Source of the DNA: Syncephalis plumigaleata
Lineage: Eukaryota > Zoopagomycota > Zoopagomycetes > Zoopagales > Piptocephalidaceae
Assembly: GCA_025201365.1 (NCBI GenBank)
Contig: JAIXMF010000079.1
Span: 1 to 45,181 of the forward strand
Length of the DNA stretch: 45,181 nucleotides
Direction: 5' to 3'
The position numbers and the translations under genes are program-made. Of the stretch, positions 10,201 to 22,697 are shown in pieces. The notes beneath the pieces were generated by a model, which ran no database searches, was not told the DNA's origin, and saw nothing but the letters and a program-made list of their open reading frames with translations. How positions within the stretch are numbered: the stretch's first letter is position 1; the number at the start of each line of letters is the position of its first letter.

Positions 10201-13200
10201 CGATACTGGGCAACATTTTAGTCATCGACAATGGTAGCTCGTACAAACAAACGGTTAGAGCGTGTATACATCCACGGGCAGTTTGCGACCAGCGTTGTAG
10301 ACCCGTGTAAAATGTGACTACCATTTCATCCTGTTGCTGTTTCGTAAATATACGTCGATAGCTGACTAGCACGGTGAGTAGACGATAAGCGTAGACGAAA
10401 ACATCGGCACGTCTTAGGGTATTCGGCAGATTACCGATAGTTTCACCTAGACGTCCTGATCGAATATGCTGACACAGATAGGAGCGCAATTGTTCAAGTG
10501 GTTCCGTCGACCCGCAGAACAGATGCTTACTATAGAGTTGAGTAAGAAAATGACTTAGAATCGATTCGTATAGTGTCCAGTCACGCTCCTTTGACAGTAA
10601 TTCTATCAGTGTGGCGACATAATCCGGTATCGGTAGTAGTTGTTTGTCATGCAGTGCTGATGACGATAAACCATTGCTGGATGAAATTGTTGAATGGTGA
10701 ATGCCTTCACGCGGTCCCGGATCCTTACTCGTACCAGTGAACGGACTATTATTGTTACTGCTATTGTTACTGCCACCACCATTACTAGAGGTGGAGGTAG
10801 CATCTTGCGATAGAAACGATACTAGGCCATGGCTTAATCGTGGTGGTGTCCAAGTCATTACCGTGCCATTCGATTCATTCGTCGATTCCTCTACAATTAA
10901 TACGCGTAAATTGGTTAGTCATTTACTGTAGAATACAATATCGTCTAGTCTAGTCTAGTCTAGTCTAGTAGCTAAATTACCTGCAACAGTAGCGTGCATA
11001 GTCTTCGATTGACTATTATTGTTACCAATATTGCTATTGCCTAGTAGTATCGATGGTGGTGGCGGTTCACTTGTTCGACGATTTGATCCAAGTGACGATG
11101 TCGACGACGTTAATAGATGGTCGACTATAGTTGGTCGCATTTGATGGCCACGTTCAGTATCAATGGTCAGACGCCGTCTACTTCCCGATGGTCCTCCTCC
11201 ACCTCCTCCACTTGTACTACCTGCACCACTTAGCGTGGATGAACGTGATGCAGGTCCCGCTGACTCAACGGGAAGTAATGGCGTTGCAAATGGTGGCTCC
11301 GGTCGATCTACACCGGCTGTCTCGTGATCAACCAAGTAAATACGATGATCTGCCGGATTGGCTCGCAGTTGCAACAGACAATTCAATAGGATGCATCGAG
11401 TGGCTGCGTGAATGCATTCATTACGTAGTGCTTTTAGCATTTCTTGGAATATTAAAAGAGCTGGCGTAGCATCCGGTCGATAGATAGTATCTTCGAATAG
11501 GGCGACTAGACAACGTGCCGCACAATGAGCATGACAATTGGGCTGAATGGGTCGCGGTACAAATAGAGATGTGACCCCCGTAGAGCTGAATAGACCGCCT
11601 GAAGGTGAACTACGCTCGGTCATCGTTTGCCCACTCGATGCTGATCGAGTAAGTGATGCAGCAGATGCACCTCGTAAAGCGGAAGATCGAGGCAAGACAG
11701 CGCTATGATGATGATGCTGAGCCATTAATCGACCATGTGGACTGGATCCCATACCCGATTTATTATTATTACTATTATCACCAGTGCTACTATTCAGTAT
11801 AGGCTGTTCCGGACAATGACACACAAGACACGCGCTAATTGCTTCAAGTGTCTGTTGAAGACATGGATGTAACGCATCCTCTGCGGATTTATCAAGCGGA
11901 TCACAGTCCATGGCGATATGCAATAATAACTGAAGTGCTTGTTGTCGTATAACATCGTCTGTTTCATTGCACGTATCCGCCAGCATGGGTAGTAATAGTG
12001 CGGGTACCACTTGATCGGCGTACATGTCTTTAGTGCCTTCGTACACTTCGATTACCGTATTTAACATGCGAAGACGTATTTTGGTTCGTTTATCCGTTTT
12101 GTAGAAATGATCAATAGCGTTGGATAGTGTTTGCAGCCAATCGACGGATACCGGGTAGAATGCATCTTGTGCCACGTAATAATCTATAAGCAGCAATGCT
12201 GATTCTTCCGTTAAACACGGTTGCAATCGTTCTAGCACTCTAATAAATCGATGAGTTGGCCCCGACAATTCACGTTGCTGATAGTCGGTTTGTAGACGTG
12301 CAATAATACGTGCAAATGCTTTCAGTATCATACAAAGTAATTCATCGCCTGGTTCATCGGTTAAATCCACCATCGAAGCATTAACAAATTCACTAGGTAC
12401 TCGATTAGTGTTGTTGCTTTCATTTGTTGTTGACGAAGTTGACGTTGCAGTATACTTGTTAGCACTAGTTTTATGCGCGTGTTCAAGTGCATAATGTGTC
12501 AGGTAGTCGAGCATGTCATAGTAGAGTTCCCATTCGAATGTCGTCAATTTCACGCCATACTTCTTCAATAATCGATTCATATTTAGTAGGATCTCATAGT
12601 CCACATTGGTTCGCTTGTAGGATAGTGCACGTTTCATGGCACTGAGTGCACGCGAGAAGGTGTGCGATAACGTTTCAACTCGTTGCGATCCCCAGCTAGA
12701 CATGCCGAGAAAGAATACCGCGCCGCGTAGTAATGGCACCACCGATGCATGTCGATCATCCTCAAGGATAGAGCAAAGAATAAGAATGGCCCCGTGCGCA
12801 CAATGACTCTTTAGCAGGTTACGCATAATGGCCCAACTATTCCGTGCGAATTGATCCAAATTAACACATCGACATAGTGTACGTACGTAGCTGGTGAGTG
12901 CTGCCTGCGGTACATACGCATATCGCACGGCTACATCCATGAAACCTAGACAGTTTTGCACGTCTTCCGGGTATAGTGTCTTGTCGCATATTCGACATAC
13001 AATTTCGATTAGTCGGGCAGTTTCACGTTCTTCGAAACAGGATGCGTTGAATTTAACCACATTCGTTAGCAGTAGTAGTACCGCGCTGAACTGCGGATGA
13101 TACGGATTGCTGCTGCTTGATGCGGCAACACGTTGTGACGCACTACCGGCCAGTGCCGATAATCTCACATTGCCATTGCCGCTACCCGCCGATCTCGATA

Positions 13201-14059
13201 GCGATCCGTTGTAGCTAGCCGCAAGCTGCGATAGGTCTAGACTTTGCGCGGCCGCTCGTTGTGCTCGTTCAAACAATTGACGTAACCAGTCGAGTAGCAT
13301 ACGCCCGACACTCTTCTCGAATCCACTAATGTCCCTACCATCTTTCACGAGTGCTCGCAATGCCGTAATACGTAATTCCGTGTCCTCTTGATTATCGTAG
13401 TCCTGCAAAGTACGATAAAACTCGGCGCGTAATAAGCCTAGACGTGTATATTGACCGTGAATACACGCTAGCATAAATTCAAACGCGGCGCGTCGTGCAT
13501 CTGTGGGCGAATTCATGGCAAGCAATTCCGATACTGCCGCCCATATTGCCTCCAAATGATCGACACGTCGCTCGCGTATTACGGCGGCAATATCACGCGT
13601 TGCTCTCGCCCGTTGACTAGCTGAATTTGCCTGCCGAAACGCCATTAACAAGCGATACCCGTCGCTTTCCGAATGACTTTCAGCTGCCAACAATTCCGAT
13701 GTCGATAGTTCTTGCGTTGCATCTGCCGTAGCTGCTGACCAAGTCTCCTCGGTCGACGTTCTACGCGGTCGAAATACTCGAAATAGCCCGCCTAACCGCG
13801 CGGATGAAGGCCCCCTAGCGAATGAAGCCGCGGCAACACTTGAACTCGTCATAACACTGGAGGCAATACTGACAGCAGCACTGGCCATGGTTGTCGTTTG
13901 ACCCTGATTAGATACACTGGCAGTGCGCGTGGATGATTGTATGCTTATACCACCATCTTGATTGGTGGTAGCCGTCAATAATCCCGATGACGATACAGAC
14001 GTGGATTGCGGTCTATCCGATGATCGTCCAGTATTATTATCAATCTCATGCGTGGACAT
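7282..14059 (-). CDS. TSC2: Tuberin (TSC2), Rheb GTPase-activating protein
   Basis: GAP for Rheb, acting upstream of TORC1. Exon 1 (14059-10981) begins at ATG 14059 and encodes about 1,026 residues: a Ser/Thr-rich start followed by the tuberin alpha-solenoid. A 90-nt intron (10891-10980) leads to exon 2, which is clean to about 9860 and carries further tuberin domain. The family block ETCLDMLARYAYANCTPKAE with TWVMGNSLVTIR follows in another frame. The RapGAP domain is recognisable at the 3' end: VVDFHKVGVVYV, KDVYTGGLD, IFHIPTLMPT, and ERHIGNDFVTIIYNESG, whose Asn (codon near 8041-8043) is the catalytic Asn-thumb position. Then QFNFVQIVITPL, a poly-Gln run and RPRSAS. Between about 9860 and 8050 the frame changes many times without splice signals, so no continuous protein can be read there. 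Confidence 0.92.
8050..9860 (-). other. Frameshift-rich segment of the TSC2 gene
   Basis: In the minus-strand sense this stretch alternates between all three frames, each piece giving credible TSC2-like or low-complexity coding sequence cut by a stop. Pieces include SFISEALLDTKQAISRTW (about 9730-9675), an Asp/Glu run (about 9225-9135), a Ser/His-rich stretch ending in RKNTVEQYAPSSRTGS (about 8960-8755), SYLFIQLSSYPDLNATHMP (about 8470-8405), ILDRTPVVDFHKVGVVYV (about 8366-8310) and WLGELIRLKNCKDVYTGGLD (about 8245-8185). Several joins sit in short homopolymers, where one missing base would restore frame. I count at least ten breaks. Flanking exons on either side show none. Confidence 0.75.
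10944..10968. repeat. (TCTAG)5 microsatellite in TSC2 intron
   Basis: Five perfect copies of the pentamer TCTAG inside the 90-nt TSC2 intron. On the coding strand it reads CTAGA repeats near the donor, and may vary in length between strains. Confidence 0.9.
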
Positions 14060-14712
14060 GGCCGTTAAGGCCACTAACTATATAAATGACAAGGTGACTA
14101 GCAATAAGATACGCTATGGCTAATAGACAATATAACAACGACTATTATGGTTAGAACGTAATATTAATATTAATAGATAAGCTGCTTGATGCCTATAGAT
14201 GGTGATACTACTATTATTACTAATCGGCTATAGTAGTACTTACCCTGACTGATAGTGTTAAAGGAATAGTGTCGATAATCAAATAGATTAGAATCTAATC
14301 AATAAGGGAAAAAGAAGCTCAAGTTAAACTTGACAAAAAAGATCCTCCTAATCGCCAAGCAAGGATTGGCAGCAAGAGTTGCAATGACCAATCAACGCGT
14401 AAAATAACAGAAAGGGTGCTTGCCTATAGACTTGAGTCTATGCGTATATGCACTACAAGCATACACAGTAGTAGGATGACAATAGCCCGATATAAGTAAA
14501 TGTATGCAGATTGGATTCAATTCTACGACCAAAAAGGATAAGTGTACAATATAAAGTTGAATAGGACAGGATAGAAATAGCGGTAGTTGTAGTTGTACTA
14601 GTTGAACTGATATCAATATAGTAAACAATCTACGCAACTGTGGAAGAAAAAAGAATCAAAGAAAGAAAGAAAGGGATGACAAACGTCGTTGTTGTTGTCG
14701 TAGTCGTCGTTT

Positions 14713-14769
<57 letters not shown>

Positions 14770-15900
14770 ATTCTACAATAGAATGAAGTGTAATCAATAT
14801 AGTAGATAATATCACTTCTACTCATATTACTACTATATAATAGATAGATAGATAGATTAATAGTAACCTGTAATGGTCATGAAATAGAACATAGATATAG
14901 CCACAATGTTGCTATGTGTGTGAGAGTAGGTTGAGTCACTGAGTAGTAGTAGTAGTAGTAATAGAGCAGTGAACAAAATGCACGCAAGTAAGAAAAAACG
15001 TAGACACGAGTGTAGTAATCATTATTGTAGTGTTTCATCTTTTGATGAGTATATACTCTATGGCTTATTAGCCTATAAGCACCATATCAATTTGTCTAGA
15101 CTAATAATGATGAATTATGACGACATTGTAACGCTTTATTACTGAATCGTCATAGTTGTTTATTATATAGATATATCTCCTTGATGGCTAGTAACCATTG
15201 ATTAATAATCCTATGTGATAAACAAATATGATTAGGTTAGTATTTGTATATGTAAACAAGTGATTATCAATAGGTAGATTAGTCATTGCTCAGGCATCCG
15301 TCTTCTCTCATCCTACTAGACATGTAGAGATTTGTCTAGAGGATTTGCCCGAGAGCCTTTCATCTAGACAATAGAATTGTTGATGAAAAGAACCGATGCG
15401 TAGTATGTTGTCGTCATACGTGTACATACACTACACGTGAATACGAACAAGGATGATACTTGTCTATTTCCTCATAGCTATCCTGTTATATAAAGTACTT
15501 TTACCAAATGACTTACATTGTAACACACTAGACACGAAGAGAAATAGAGAAAAGAGAAAAAGGTAAGAAATGAAAAGTGTATTCGAAAACAAAAAGAATG
15601 ACAATTTTATGATGATGATGATGATGATGATGATGAGCATGGACAGGTCTACCATTATTACAATAAATCTTTTTACGCTAGTTCAAAGCAATTAAATATA
15701 TAAATGTATATATGTGTAGAGATAGAAATAGAGAGAGAGAGAGAGAGAGAAAACAAAGCATGTAGATAAATGAATAAACAAATAAAGAGGAAATAAACGA
15801 ATGAACAAACAAATATAAAAGAACTGACTGAGTAATAAACGACTAAAAAAATGCAATCTACTAGAACAAGTATGAACGAAAGTGAGAGTCAACATGATGA
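14060..15900. other. Gene-free spacer between TSC2 and the GATA factor gene
   Basis: About 1.8 kb holding the TSC2 promoter/5' leader and the 3' region of the GATA gene, both on the minus strand. It contains simple repeats: (GTA)19 at about 14713-14769, (GATA)n near 14840, (GATG)n near 15610, and (GA)n at about 15731-15750. Short frames here are Leu/Thr or Phe/Ser runs produced by these repeats. No tRNA or other RNA is recognised. Confidence 0.6.
14713..14769. repeat. (GTA)n trinucleotide microsatellite
   Basis: About 19 perfect copies of GTA/TAG in non-coding DNA upstream of TSC2. It creates spurious poly-Thr and poly-Leu frames on the minus strand. Confidence 0.95.
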
Positions 15901-17635
15901 TTACGATATATTCGGGTGACCTGGCTTAGATGATGTGCTACAACCAGCGGATGATGTTCCTGATGTTGGTAGCATGCTAGTAGCAGTTGCTGTAGGCCAT
16001 CCATTAGCTGCTGCCAATAAATTAGCTGATTGAATAGCAGCAGCAGCAGTTTGCATATGAATACCACTGAAGCCATTAGCTATCGTAGTATTACCATTGC
16101 CAGTTGTAGTTGTAGTAGATGTACCACTATGATCAATATCCATCATCATTGATTCTTGTTTAATAGGCATACTTAGTAGTGATGTTGCTGCCGCTGATGC
16201 TGCTGCGGCTGCTGCTGATGCTGAAGATGCTGTCGAAGATGAAGCTGATAATGGTTGAGTGGATAATTGATATAGTGATGTTAAATTATTAAGATTAGCA
16301 GCAGCAGCATCAGCAGTTGTCGTGGTTGTTGTTGTTGTTGTTGTTGTTGTTGCTGTTGTAGGCTTAGTTGATGCTGGTGATTGACACGGTGATGTTTCTA
16401 TCGAGCCTTTATCTTTAGCTTTATTTGCTGCTGCTTTTGATGTTGTCGGTTGATTGTCTGGACTACCATCACTAGTGGCATTATCATGATCGCCTGTTTT
16501 CGCTTTCTTCGCTTTCTTGCTTGCATCATATCGTTGTCGCTTCTTAATCACATCGGTTTTTAAACTAAGTGGACGACGTTCTTGGTGTAATTTCAAACTA
16601 TTACAGAATACAATTAGCCATGAATGTCACCAAATTATACTATGTGTATTAGTGCAATGAACTTACTAGAGACCACAAGCATTGCATAGGATATTTCCTT
16701 GCTCATCGCGACGCCATAATGGTGTATTGGTCGTGTAGCAATTAGTGCATACCATAGACGATTTGGCAGTATTGGTATTGGTATTGATCGTTGTAGTGGT
16801 AGGTTCACATGGTGGTTCTACGCCTGCTCGTAGCTCTTTACGAGGTGTTTTACGATTTTTGGGTCGTGCTATATTGTGTAATTTCATACTATGTGCACGA
16901 TAGATTGTTAGTAAACAGGTCATTATTCATTAGTTTTACATATATATATATATATATGCACTTACTAAAGACCACAGGCATTACATAGAACTTCATCGGA
17001 GGCAGATCGACGCCATAGCGGTGTTGATGTTACTCCACAGTTATGACAAAACAGTTGAACTGGTTCAGCCATGGTTGACGATTGCGTTGCTAGCTTGGAT
17101 AGATTGTTAATGGGCTGTAGTACATTCGGTGAGTTACTGGCTGAGGATGGCATACTCCCACTGATGGAAGTGGTAGCAGTAGCAGTAGCAGTAGCAGTAG
17201 CTGCATTAACCGATGATGAATTTAGCGTATCATTGGTAGATTGGAGTGTAGGGAATATCAACTTGTTAGCATCTGGTGTGGTGGATGGCGTGGCATTTAA
17301 AGATGCTACAGCTGTTGCTGATGGCATTGCGGTAACCGATGAAGGAGCAGCCACTGGTGCATCATTTATATTTGTGCTGGACATGGTAGTCGATGTTGCC
17401 GCCAATGCTGCTGATGTCGCCATCATCGATCTCGTATTCGCCGACTCCAACTGTTCCGTTAATAGTTGTTGTGCTACCTTGAGAGCTGCTGTCATATCCT
17501 CGCTGGTTCTAGTGGCAGTTGGCGTTGTATAGCCACTTAACGATGCTGCCGTGTTGTTTCCTGAGGTAGCCATCGTTGCTCCTATCGATCCAGTTGGTAT
17601 CATATAGCCACCGTTGTTGTTACTATTGTTGTTAC

Positions 17636-17666
<31 letters not shown>

Positions 17667-19274
17667 GCCATTATTATAGACTGGATTGGGCGATGTTGCC
17701 GCCGATGACTGTGCGGTTATCGCGTCCATCTTCGACACTGGCATGCCACTTCGTGGTGACGTGGTGGCTGACTGGGCCGTACTAGGATTGGTGGGCCAAC
17801 GACCTGATGCAACATTGAGCCAGGCGTCAAAGTAGTTGGTGTTCATTTGCTCATGTGCACCCGATGGTGTTGACGCAGTTGACCAGTTTGAACTGGCAGC
17901 GGCCGCGGCAGCGGCAGCAGCAGTGGAGGCATCGATGCCATTTGCACTCAGCACTTGCTCTAATGGAATCTCAATGGTGGGTGGTCGGTTAACATCGCCA
18001 ACATAGGCCGAGGCAGGAAATGAGCCAAACATGTCGTCTAAGAGTACACCGGCCGCAGTGCCAGTCAATGAATTCGCCGCATGATTGATCATTCCCGTAT
18101 TGTGGGGTAGACCGGGAATGCCCATTAGTTGCGGGAACATGGATGCCGCTGCGCCCATAAGCTGACTCAAATCATTACCGGCTGTATAGGCATGATAGGG
18201 CGGGTAGACTGCCGACGGTGCTGGCAGCATTGTGTTAGTCGTTGTAGTAATGGCTCGGCCCTGATTCATCTGCGGTAGCGTATGAGTGGGTATAGATATC
18301 GAGGTATTGCTATTATTGTTATTACTGCTACGAGTATTAATATTTGGATTAGTCAATGTAGCATTAGAAGCAGTAGTAGTAGTAGGATTAGCTGCCATGG
18401 GATTCGTTTGCATGGCATACGCCTGTTGAAGCCAGAGTGCGTTATTGGCTGTGTGAGTTGTTGGCATTGATGATATTCCAGTTGGATTAACCTGATTGAC
18501 GACACCGCTATTTGTGCTGGCAACATTAACTACCTGTGGTTGTTTATTAACTTTGGTCGTGGTTGTGGTTGTGGTTGTTGCTGTTGTTGTCGTGTTGATT
18601 GATCGTTGATTACTGCTCGCCAATGGTAATGGCAATGGTGTTGGTGTGGCCGCTGCTGTTTGTGGCGACTTGGAAGCAGATGGACTACGCCCCGTTGATG
18701 ATGGACTGAACTGACGAACGCGCATTTCAAATTCACGCTGATCCGCATTCTCGTCTCCATCTAAAATACGCGTGGCATTCTTGGATAGTGTACGAAATGC
18801 TTGTCGCTTACTTTCTGTCATGATGTTCACTGAAGAGGAAGATGCCGATGCAGATATGGATGATGGTGATGGTGATGATGTAGACGATACTGTCGATGAC
18901 GACGGCGATGATGATTGCAGGTTAGATGGTCCATTCTGTCGATTGCTTGCTGCTGTTGCTGTTACTGCTGTAGAAGAATGCATACTTTTAATATCCAACA
19001 AACTAGCATTGTCACTCGTTGACATACGACGCATCTTTCCTCCATTCGCAGCATTGTCATCCTCATCATTATCCGGTTTACGTTTGCCACTAGCAACAAG
19101 TTGATGCAGATGCCATAGTCGCCAACTTAAGTTCTCTAAACGGCTTCCATTCTCTAGTGAATCCTTGACTTTAGTGCAAACGCGCCATGTTTTCGACAAA
19201 TCCTCCTCGCTATCCAACTCTGCAAACGGAAGAAAAGGACGGCTGCCCTTGATTTTAAGCACAATAGGTGGCAT
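15901..19274 (-). CDS. Two-finger GATA transcription factor, AreA-like
   Basis: Nuclear zinc-finger regulator, probably of nitrogen or related metabolism. Exons 19274-16966, 16888-16667 and 16597-15901 give 1,075 aa. Near the N-terminus, [30 protein letters not shown] (about residues 27-56) resembles the DUF1752 domain of fungal AreA/NIT2-type factors. There are two CX2CX17CX2C fingers: [14 protein letters not shown]...[20 protein letters not shown] (about 745-785) and [14 protein letters not shown]...[20 protein letters not shown] followed by TDVIKKRQR, the AreA signature. The rest is low-complexity Ser/Thr/Ala/Asn sequence, including an Asn run coded at about 17622-17670. Both introns interrupt the fingers at the same place, after CNACGL and in the same phase. 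AreA itself has one finger; two-finger fungal GATA factors of the Sre/Fep1 type regulate iron, so the target pathway stays open. Confidence 0.88.
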
Positions 19275-21705
19275 AGTTAATGCACGCTATCCGTATTCCA
19301 GCTATAAAATGTTGAAAATGAGTAATCGAGTTAATGGTTTCAAGTCCAGCTGTTGAACTGCCTTGTAAGTGTAAAGAAAAATAAAACGTGGTCGTACAGT
19401 CAACCGAGACAAAGCTTTCTAGATTGTCAACAATTCACAATTAGTAATCCGTATTGCAATAGTATTAGTAGTAGTTGAGTGGAAACAAGTAGTGCTCAGC
19501 ACACGTATGTATACACGCAATGAAACTATTAGAAACTAGCGACGAATAGCTCGTATACTGGAACAGTAGCAACGATAAAAAACACCGACATAAACACGCA
19601 ACAAAATGTAAAACTATCGCGTGTCACTATGATGTAGTAGGAGTAGTAGTAGTCTACGGATTACACTTACCAGAGTAGCTATGCTTTGCATATATACACG
19701 CAAATGCGTGCGGTTATACCGTTAAGAAAACAAGTGGAAAAGGAGAAAAAACAAAAGGAAAGCTGTCACAATCGAGAGAGAACGAGAGGCGTTCTTGTAG
19801 TGTGTGTGTGTGCCGCCGTGTTGCTACTCTGCTACACCCATACACAATAAAGCGTAGACACACACAAAAAGCCCACAAGCACGCACACCCTCAAACTACG
19901 GTTGCTCTAATCCTTTAGCGTAGGTGCGCGGTAAGTAGCGCAGGTATGTGTCAAATTTTGTGCAGTGTAAGTGTGCACAAGCAAGATTGACCGACAGCGT
20001 CGTTAGGGCAAATGGGGTTCCCTAGATAGTAGTAGTAGGTAGTAGGTAGTAAGTATGGAAGAGTGTATAGCGAATAGTGTTTGTACGCACGCACATACAC
20101 ACAGGCACTTATGTATGTATGTATGCGTGTATGCGTGTATGCGTGTATGCGTATATATATATATATACTATATGTACGTACAAGCAATAATGAAACGGAG
20201 TGGCGGCTGCTAGGGTAACAGTCAACAGATGCAAAAAATGTCGGAAGATGACGAAGAATCCTATGATCCAAAGCCGTTGTCGAGGAGTATACTAGATACT
20301 AGTAGTAGTAACAGCAGCAGTAGTAACACTAGTTGCAGTTGCAGTTGCAGTAATAGGAGTGAACTATGTCGTATGGGATACACGCACTTGCATACGCACA
20401 CGAATACGTTGGCATAGATCGATGAGGACCCGTGCCGCTAATAGCTGATCTCTTTGGCTCGTAGGCACTACTCAGTAATAGAGGAATCTAGGTAATGCGA
20501 CAGAAAAACCGGGTCAAATCAAAGAGGATAAATAAAGTGAGACGTAAACGTTAGAGGAAAAAAAGAAGAAGTGGAGGACGGGTTCGCATAGGCGGTTGTA
20601 GTAGTAATAGTGGTAGTAGGAAGAGGCGGTGGTGGAGTAGCACAACCACTACAATAACAACAATAGTAAAGGTGGCAGTAGCAGCAGTAATAGCAGTAAT
20701 AGTAGTAATAGTATATTTCACAGCAACGACAATAGCGGCAATAGGAGCAGCGTAGAAGGAAACGTGCGAAAAGAAGTGCGAATATATGTGTGCGTGAGTG
20801 TGAGTGCGAGAGTGTGTCTGAGCCAATGCTGAGTAAAAAAAAGGTTCTACGCTATTGTTTCTTCACTTCTTTTCACTGCAATAAAGTTGATTCACCCGAA
20901 CAAGATTGATGGCGTGATCGTTTAGTAAAAATGGTAACATCACGGTAGTGCATCGGCCGAATCTTGGCATCTACTAAGCGTCCATACCAGCTGCCTTGTA
21001 CGCCGCTCATTAAGGTCAGTATGGATTGGTATACACATGCGTCGACACGTGAATGTCTGTATATACGTAAGTATAAATGATATGGAAACGGGCAATAAGC
21101 AAGTTCAGTCGAAAGTGTGTAAAGAAAACCATACAAATAGCAATAGGTGAGTTGATAATAGAGGCAACAATTACATAATTGATCTGTACCGATTCGACTT
21201 TAACTATCCATTAACGATTTTTGTGTAGCATACGATATCAAGATGCTGAAAATGGAACGACTATCGATATATGGCCCATGAGTCTATGCGATAACTACAA
21301 ATGCCATTCATGTTAATTCATTAGAACACATGTCTAATTGTATAGATGATAATAAGGCTTTATTAATTGATAAATAATGTAAATAGGAATAGGAATAGGA
21401 ATATGAAACTAGAATTAATATTACTTGTATCAAAATGCTATACAAAACACTACTTCATATTACTACCATCTGTTGCTTCATCTAACCTGATCTACTCTTT
21501 TTTATTATCACCTATGAAACAAATAAACCATGAATTGCAAGAATCGTAATAGTAGTATTTGTTATTGTAGTTCATTGACTCATATTTACAATACGGTTCA
21601 TGGAAAAAGTATCATGTCAATGCTGCCATGACTGTTCCGGGCAAGTATGCCACGTGAAGAAAAAAGTTAAAAAGATCCGCACGTGTTTACTAAACTAATC
21701 GAGAT
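19275..21705. other. Long repeat-rich spacer upstream of the GATA factor gene
   Basis: About 2.4 kb with no convincing gene. It contains the 5' region of the GATA gene (minus) and the 3' side of the Gemin8-like gene (minus). A TATGT/GCGTG array with an (AT)n tail lies at about 20111-20166, an (AGT/AGC)n patch at about 20300-20350, and GT runs near 19800. A frame at 20229-20417 (+) and one at 20873-21136 (-) have no recognisable domain and could be chance frames or upstream ORFs. A long 5' leader is possible. Confidence 0.5.
20111..20166. repeat. Compound TATG/TGCG/(AT)n microsatellite
   Basis: Three GTAT units, then four tandem units of the type TATGCGTG, then a TA run. Non-coding, in the spacer upstream of the GATA factor gene. 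Confidence 0.85.
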
Positions 21706-22473
21706 TTAGCAGTTGAGCGGAAGAACCGGCCATACAACAATTGCCGAGTTGCTACTATTTTTACCATGACTGATTTGCATTCGCTGTTGACATTGTGTAC
21801 GATACACGGCGTTCAGTGCCGTTTCCCGCCGTACAATTTCTAGTGCCCTCTCTGGGCCGTAGAGTTCCTTGTACACCTGCATGGAATTGACACATGGCAT
21901 GTCATCCAATGGATTAGGCTCGACACGACTTCGTAAGCGTTTGCTTGCTCTACGAGATCGCCGATCCTCGTTGCCTTCATCTTCACTTTCACTGTGGCCA
22001 TTACCATCGTTACTGCTGACGTATGTATCGTCGTCCTCTCGCTCCTTCTCTCGACGTACTAGCAACATCATCATCATAGTTATTATTATTATTAGATTAG
22101 TCGTTACAATAGTTCAGAATGGCAACCTACATTCCTCACGATACGCCGCTGACCGTGCAAACATTTCAATAACGGCAGGGGCCAATACAAGACGCGACCG
22201 TTCAAGTGCATCTTGCTCATCTTGATCCGACACTGCATCCACGTAGTAGCTCGATTCAACTACGTCACTACCTTCAACCGCGTCCTTACCCGTTGCTATA
22301 GCATAGTCTGTACTGAGCAACGATACCCTATCATATGCCTCACTACACCCGGCAGTTGCCATCGACGATGGATATGATGCAGGCCCAGCCGGTTCTCCTG
22401 GGTTTACAAGTCGCTGGAATGCTGCACGTTGGCTAGCACCAAAATGCGCAGCATGGAATGCCGAAAAGTCCAT
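21706..22473 (-). CDS. Gemin8-like SMN-complex subunit
   Basis: Exons 22473-22131 and 22058-21706 (intron 72 nt) give 231 aa. Gemin8 connects SMN to Gemin6/7 in the complex that assembles Sm cores on spliceosomal snRNAs. The match is at family-pattern level. A segment VIEMFARSAAYREELRREKE followed by an acidic DDDTYV corresponds to the Gemin8 block before its acidic spacer. A later VYKELYGPERALEIVRRETA is like the LYG...A..I...E block. The C-terminus VVWPVLPLNC matches the WPVIPL ending typical of Gemin8. The N-terminal half is not recognisable, and the middle holds an acidic/Arg-rich stretch (SESEDEGNEDRRSRRASKRL) that may be a nuclear-localisation signal. It is divergently arranged with the OCIA-domain gene, 224 bases between starts. 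Gemin8 is absent from budding yeast but known in fission yeast. Confidence 0.7.
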
Positions 22474-22697
22474 ATTGGTACACGGAAACTATTACGAGTA
22501 TACTTTACTGGTTAGCAATAACGTACAAGTATTAAATCACTAAGCGTACGCTGTTTATATTGGTATTGGTTTAGTCTACAAGTGAATTATAATGATAGAA
22601 TAAAATGTAAAAGATGTTTATTAAATGTTTAAAACTGATTGGAACTTCGTCATTCCACTCTTCTCTCTTTCTTACTTTCACCTTTTACATTTACGTC
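22474..22697. promoter_or_regulatory. Divergent promoter, Gemin8-like and OCIA-domain genes
   Basis: 224 bases between two divergent start codons. A pyrimidine-rich stretch (about 22650-22690) precedes the plus-strand ATG. No specific motif is assigned. Confidence 0.4.

Noticed and set aside
14613-14825. Poly-Thr and poly-Leu frames
   Set aside because: Products of the (GTA)n microsatellite; no gene signals.
17071-17785. Plus-strand frames inside the GATA gene (including a poly-Cys frame)
   Set aside because: Antisense shadows of low-complexity coding sequence in the GATA factor.
20229-20417. 62-aa plus-strand frame (starts MQKMSEDDEESYD)
   Set aside because: Low-complexity Ser/Cys repeats, no domain, no supporting splice or context; left as unannotated spacer.
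20873-21136. 87-aa minus-strand frame
   Set aside because: No recognisable domain, atypical composition and no partner exons found.
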